From positions 25,925,159 to 25,989,158 of the forward strand of contig CM067519.1 in the NCBI GenBank assembly GCA_034509495.1: a stretch of 64,000 nt of DNA. Reading direction: 5' to 3'. Shown in pieces: positions 63,151-64,000 of this stretch (the stretch's first letter is position 1; each line of letters opens with the position of its first letter). This DNA comes from Acestrorhynchus altus (Eukaryota > Chordata > Actinopteri > Characiformes > Acestrorhynchidae). The notes under the pieces were generated by a model that saw only the letters and a list, made by a program, of their open reading frames with translations, was not told where the DNA came from and did no database searches. A program made the translations under genes and the position numbers.

Positions 63151-64000
63151 AATATTAAATATCTAACTGGGATTAACTGGGAGTTTACACTGGAATATGA
63201 GGAGAACACCACAGTTACACAGCAACTGTGCACCACGTCATCATACAGTGAGTTTAAAACGAGTGGTTTTCACGGCCGATGAAAATGTCAGCGACACAGA
63301 AACGTCTTCGCTGATCTGAAGGTTCAGTTGGGATGTTTTTGACCAGCGAAACAAACAGGATAAACAACAAAGCAAAACTTCCCCGACTCGGACAACAGTG
63401 CCTCTATCTCTCCCTGCCCGTGCATCGGAGCAGAATATGTGATTCCAGTAAAAGAGCAATCAGTGAACTGGTGCCAGAGGAATGCATTAAAGCTGCTGTA
63501 GCTCCTCCTGGACAATGGCTTCTTCACTCACTGCTGGACACTAAATATAGAGTTAAAACAGCTCATTGTGCCCAGGCCACAGAGAGCCTCTTCATACACG
63601 CAGTGGAATTTCCATCATTATTTATTCAATCCCTGCATTTCTGAAGCAGCGCTGGACATTTAACAAACCTCCGACCTGCTGAGTCCAGCCAGGACCTCGG
63701 CACAACAGTCCCAACTCAAAGACCATACAAAGAGTGCCTGTCCACCCTCTCTGCTGACCAGAGTGGACTTGTCAGCGCAGAGGAGGAGATTGATGATTCC
63801 GTACAGTAACAGCCTGAGGAGCTGGAGTATGAAGTGTAATGAGACAGGCAAACTGGTGTTAATGGAACACAGAGTTTCTACAACCTGCAGTATGTGATGC
63901 ATCAGAGCAGACAGAGAGAGGAGGACGAGTGAGGACGAAGGGCAAGGACATTGCATTCCCATTAGAGGTTAATGAATATACTACCTTCTGGGTGGACAGA
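63151..64000. other. itga1 intron 1, unassigned
   Basis: No exon could be supported. In mammals PELO lies inside ITGA1 intron 1, but none of it is visible in this part of the intron. Confidence 0.45.

Noticed and set aside
63660..63962. Minus-strand frame starting MGMQCPCPSSSLVLLSLSAL, considered as itga1 exon 1
   Set aside because: It looks somewhat like a signal peptide, but the nearest donor (CAG|GTTGTA) is weak and in the wrong phase for exon 2, which needs one base before it.
62670..64000. PELO nested in intron 1 as in mammals
   Set aside because: No pelota-like coding sequence is visible in this part of the intron; it may lie further upstream.

Overview
This window is nuclear DNA from a bony fish. 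The evidence is a multi-exon gene with GT-AG introns, dense Tc1/mariner remnants, L2- and RTE/Rex3-like LINE tails, tRNA-type SINEs, several abundant short DNA-element families, and long AC, GA and ATT microsatellites. The repeat style suggests an otophysan teleost (characin or catfish-like), but that is an impression only.

Layout. Bases 1 to about 25,750 hold no gene I can support. They contain minisatellites (381-811 and 13262-13773), GCAAC-rich and GACCAGC-rich arrays, transposon debris, and a few repeat-poor blocks that look like possible regulatory DNA (about 12,560-12,960, 15,430-15,960 and 18,930-19,620). On the minus strand, 27199-25842 carries a compact two-exon gene for a predicted secreted protein of about 426 residues. 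It is rich in S, Q and P, its mature part has no cysteine, and I do not recognise it. An inverted partial copy of its 3' end lies just upstream at 27776-27932.

From 62669 down to 33639 the minus strand carries nearly all of an integrin alpha-1 gene (itga1): 29 coding exons, here numbered 2-30, which join in phase. They encode the propeller, the inserted collagen-binding I domain, the leg domains, the membrane helix and the GFFKR tail. The signal-peptide exon and promoter lie beyond 64,000. Introns are full of microsatellites and transposon remnants.

Points most worth checking: itga1 exon 3 (59026-59139) has a TG instead of an AG acceptor and its homology is spread over two frames; intron 17 appears to be a GC-AG intron; exon 15 is preceded by a (UG)n tract in place of a pyrimidine tract; the secreted gene is unidentified; and a scrambled inverted repeat sits at 28006-28097. 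All domain and family assignments come from recognition of motifs and recalled family sequences, not from a search.
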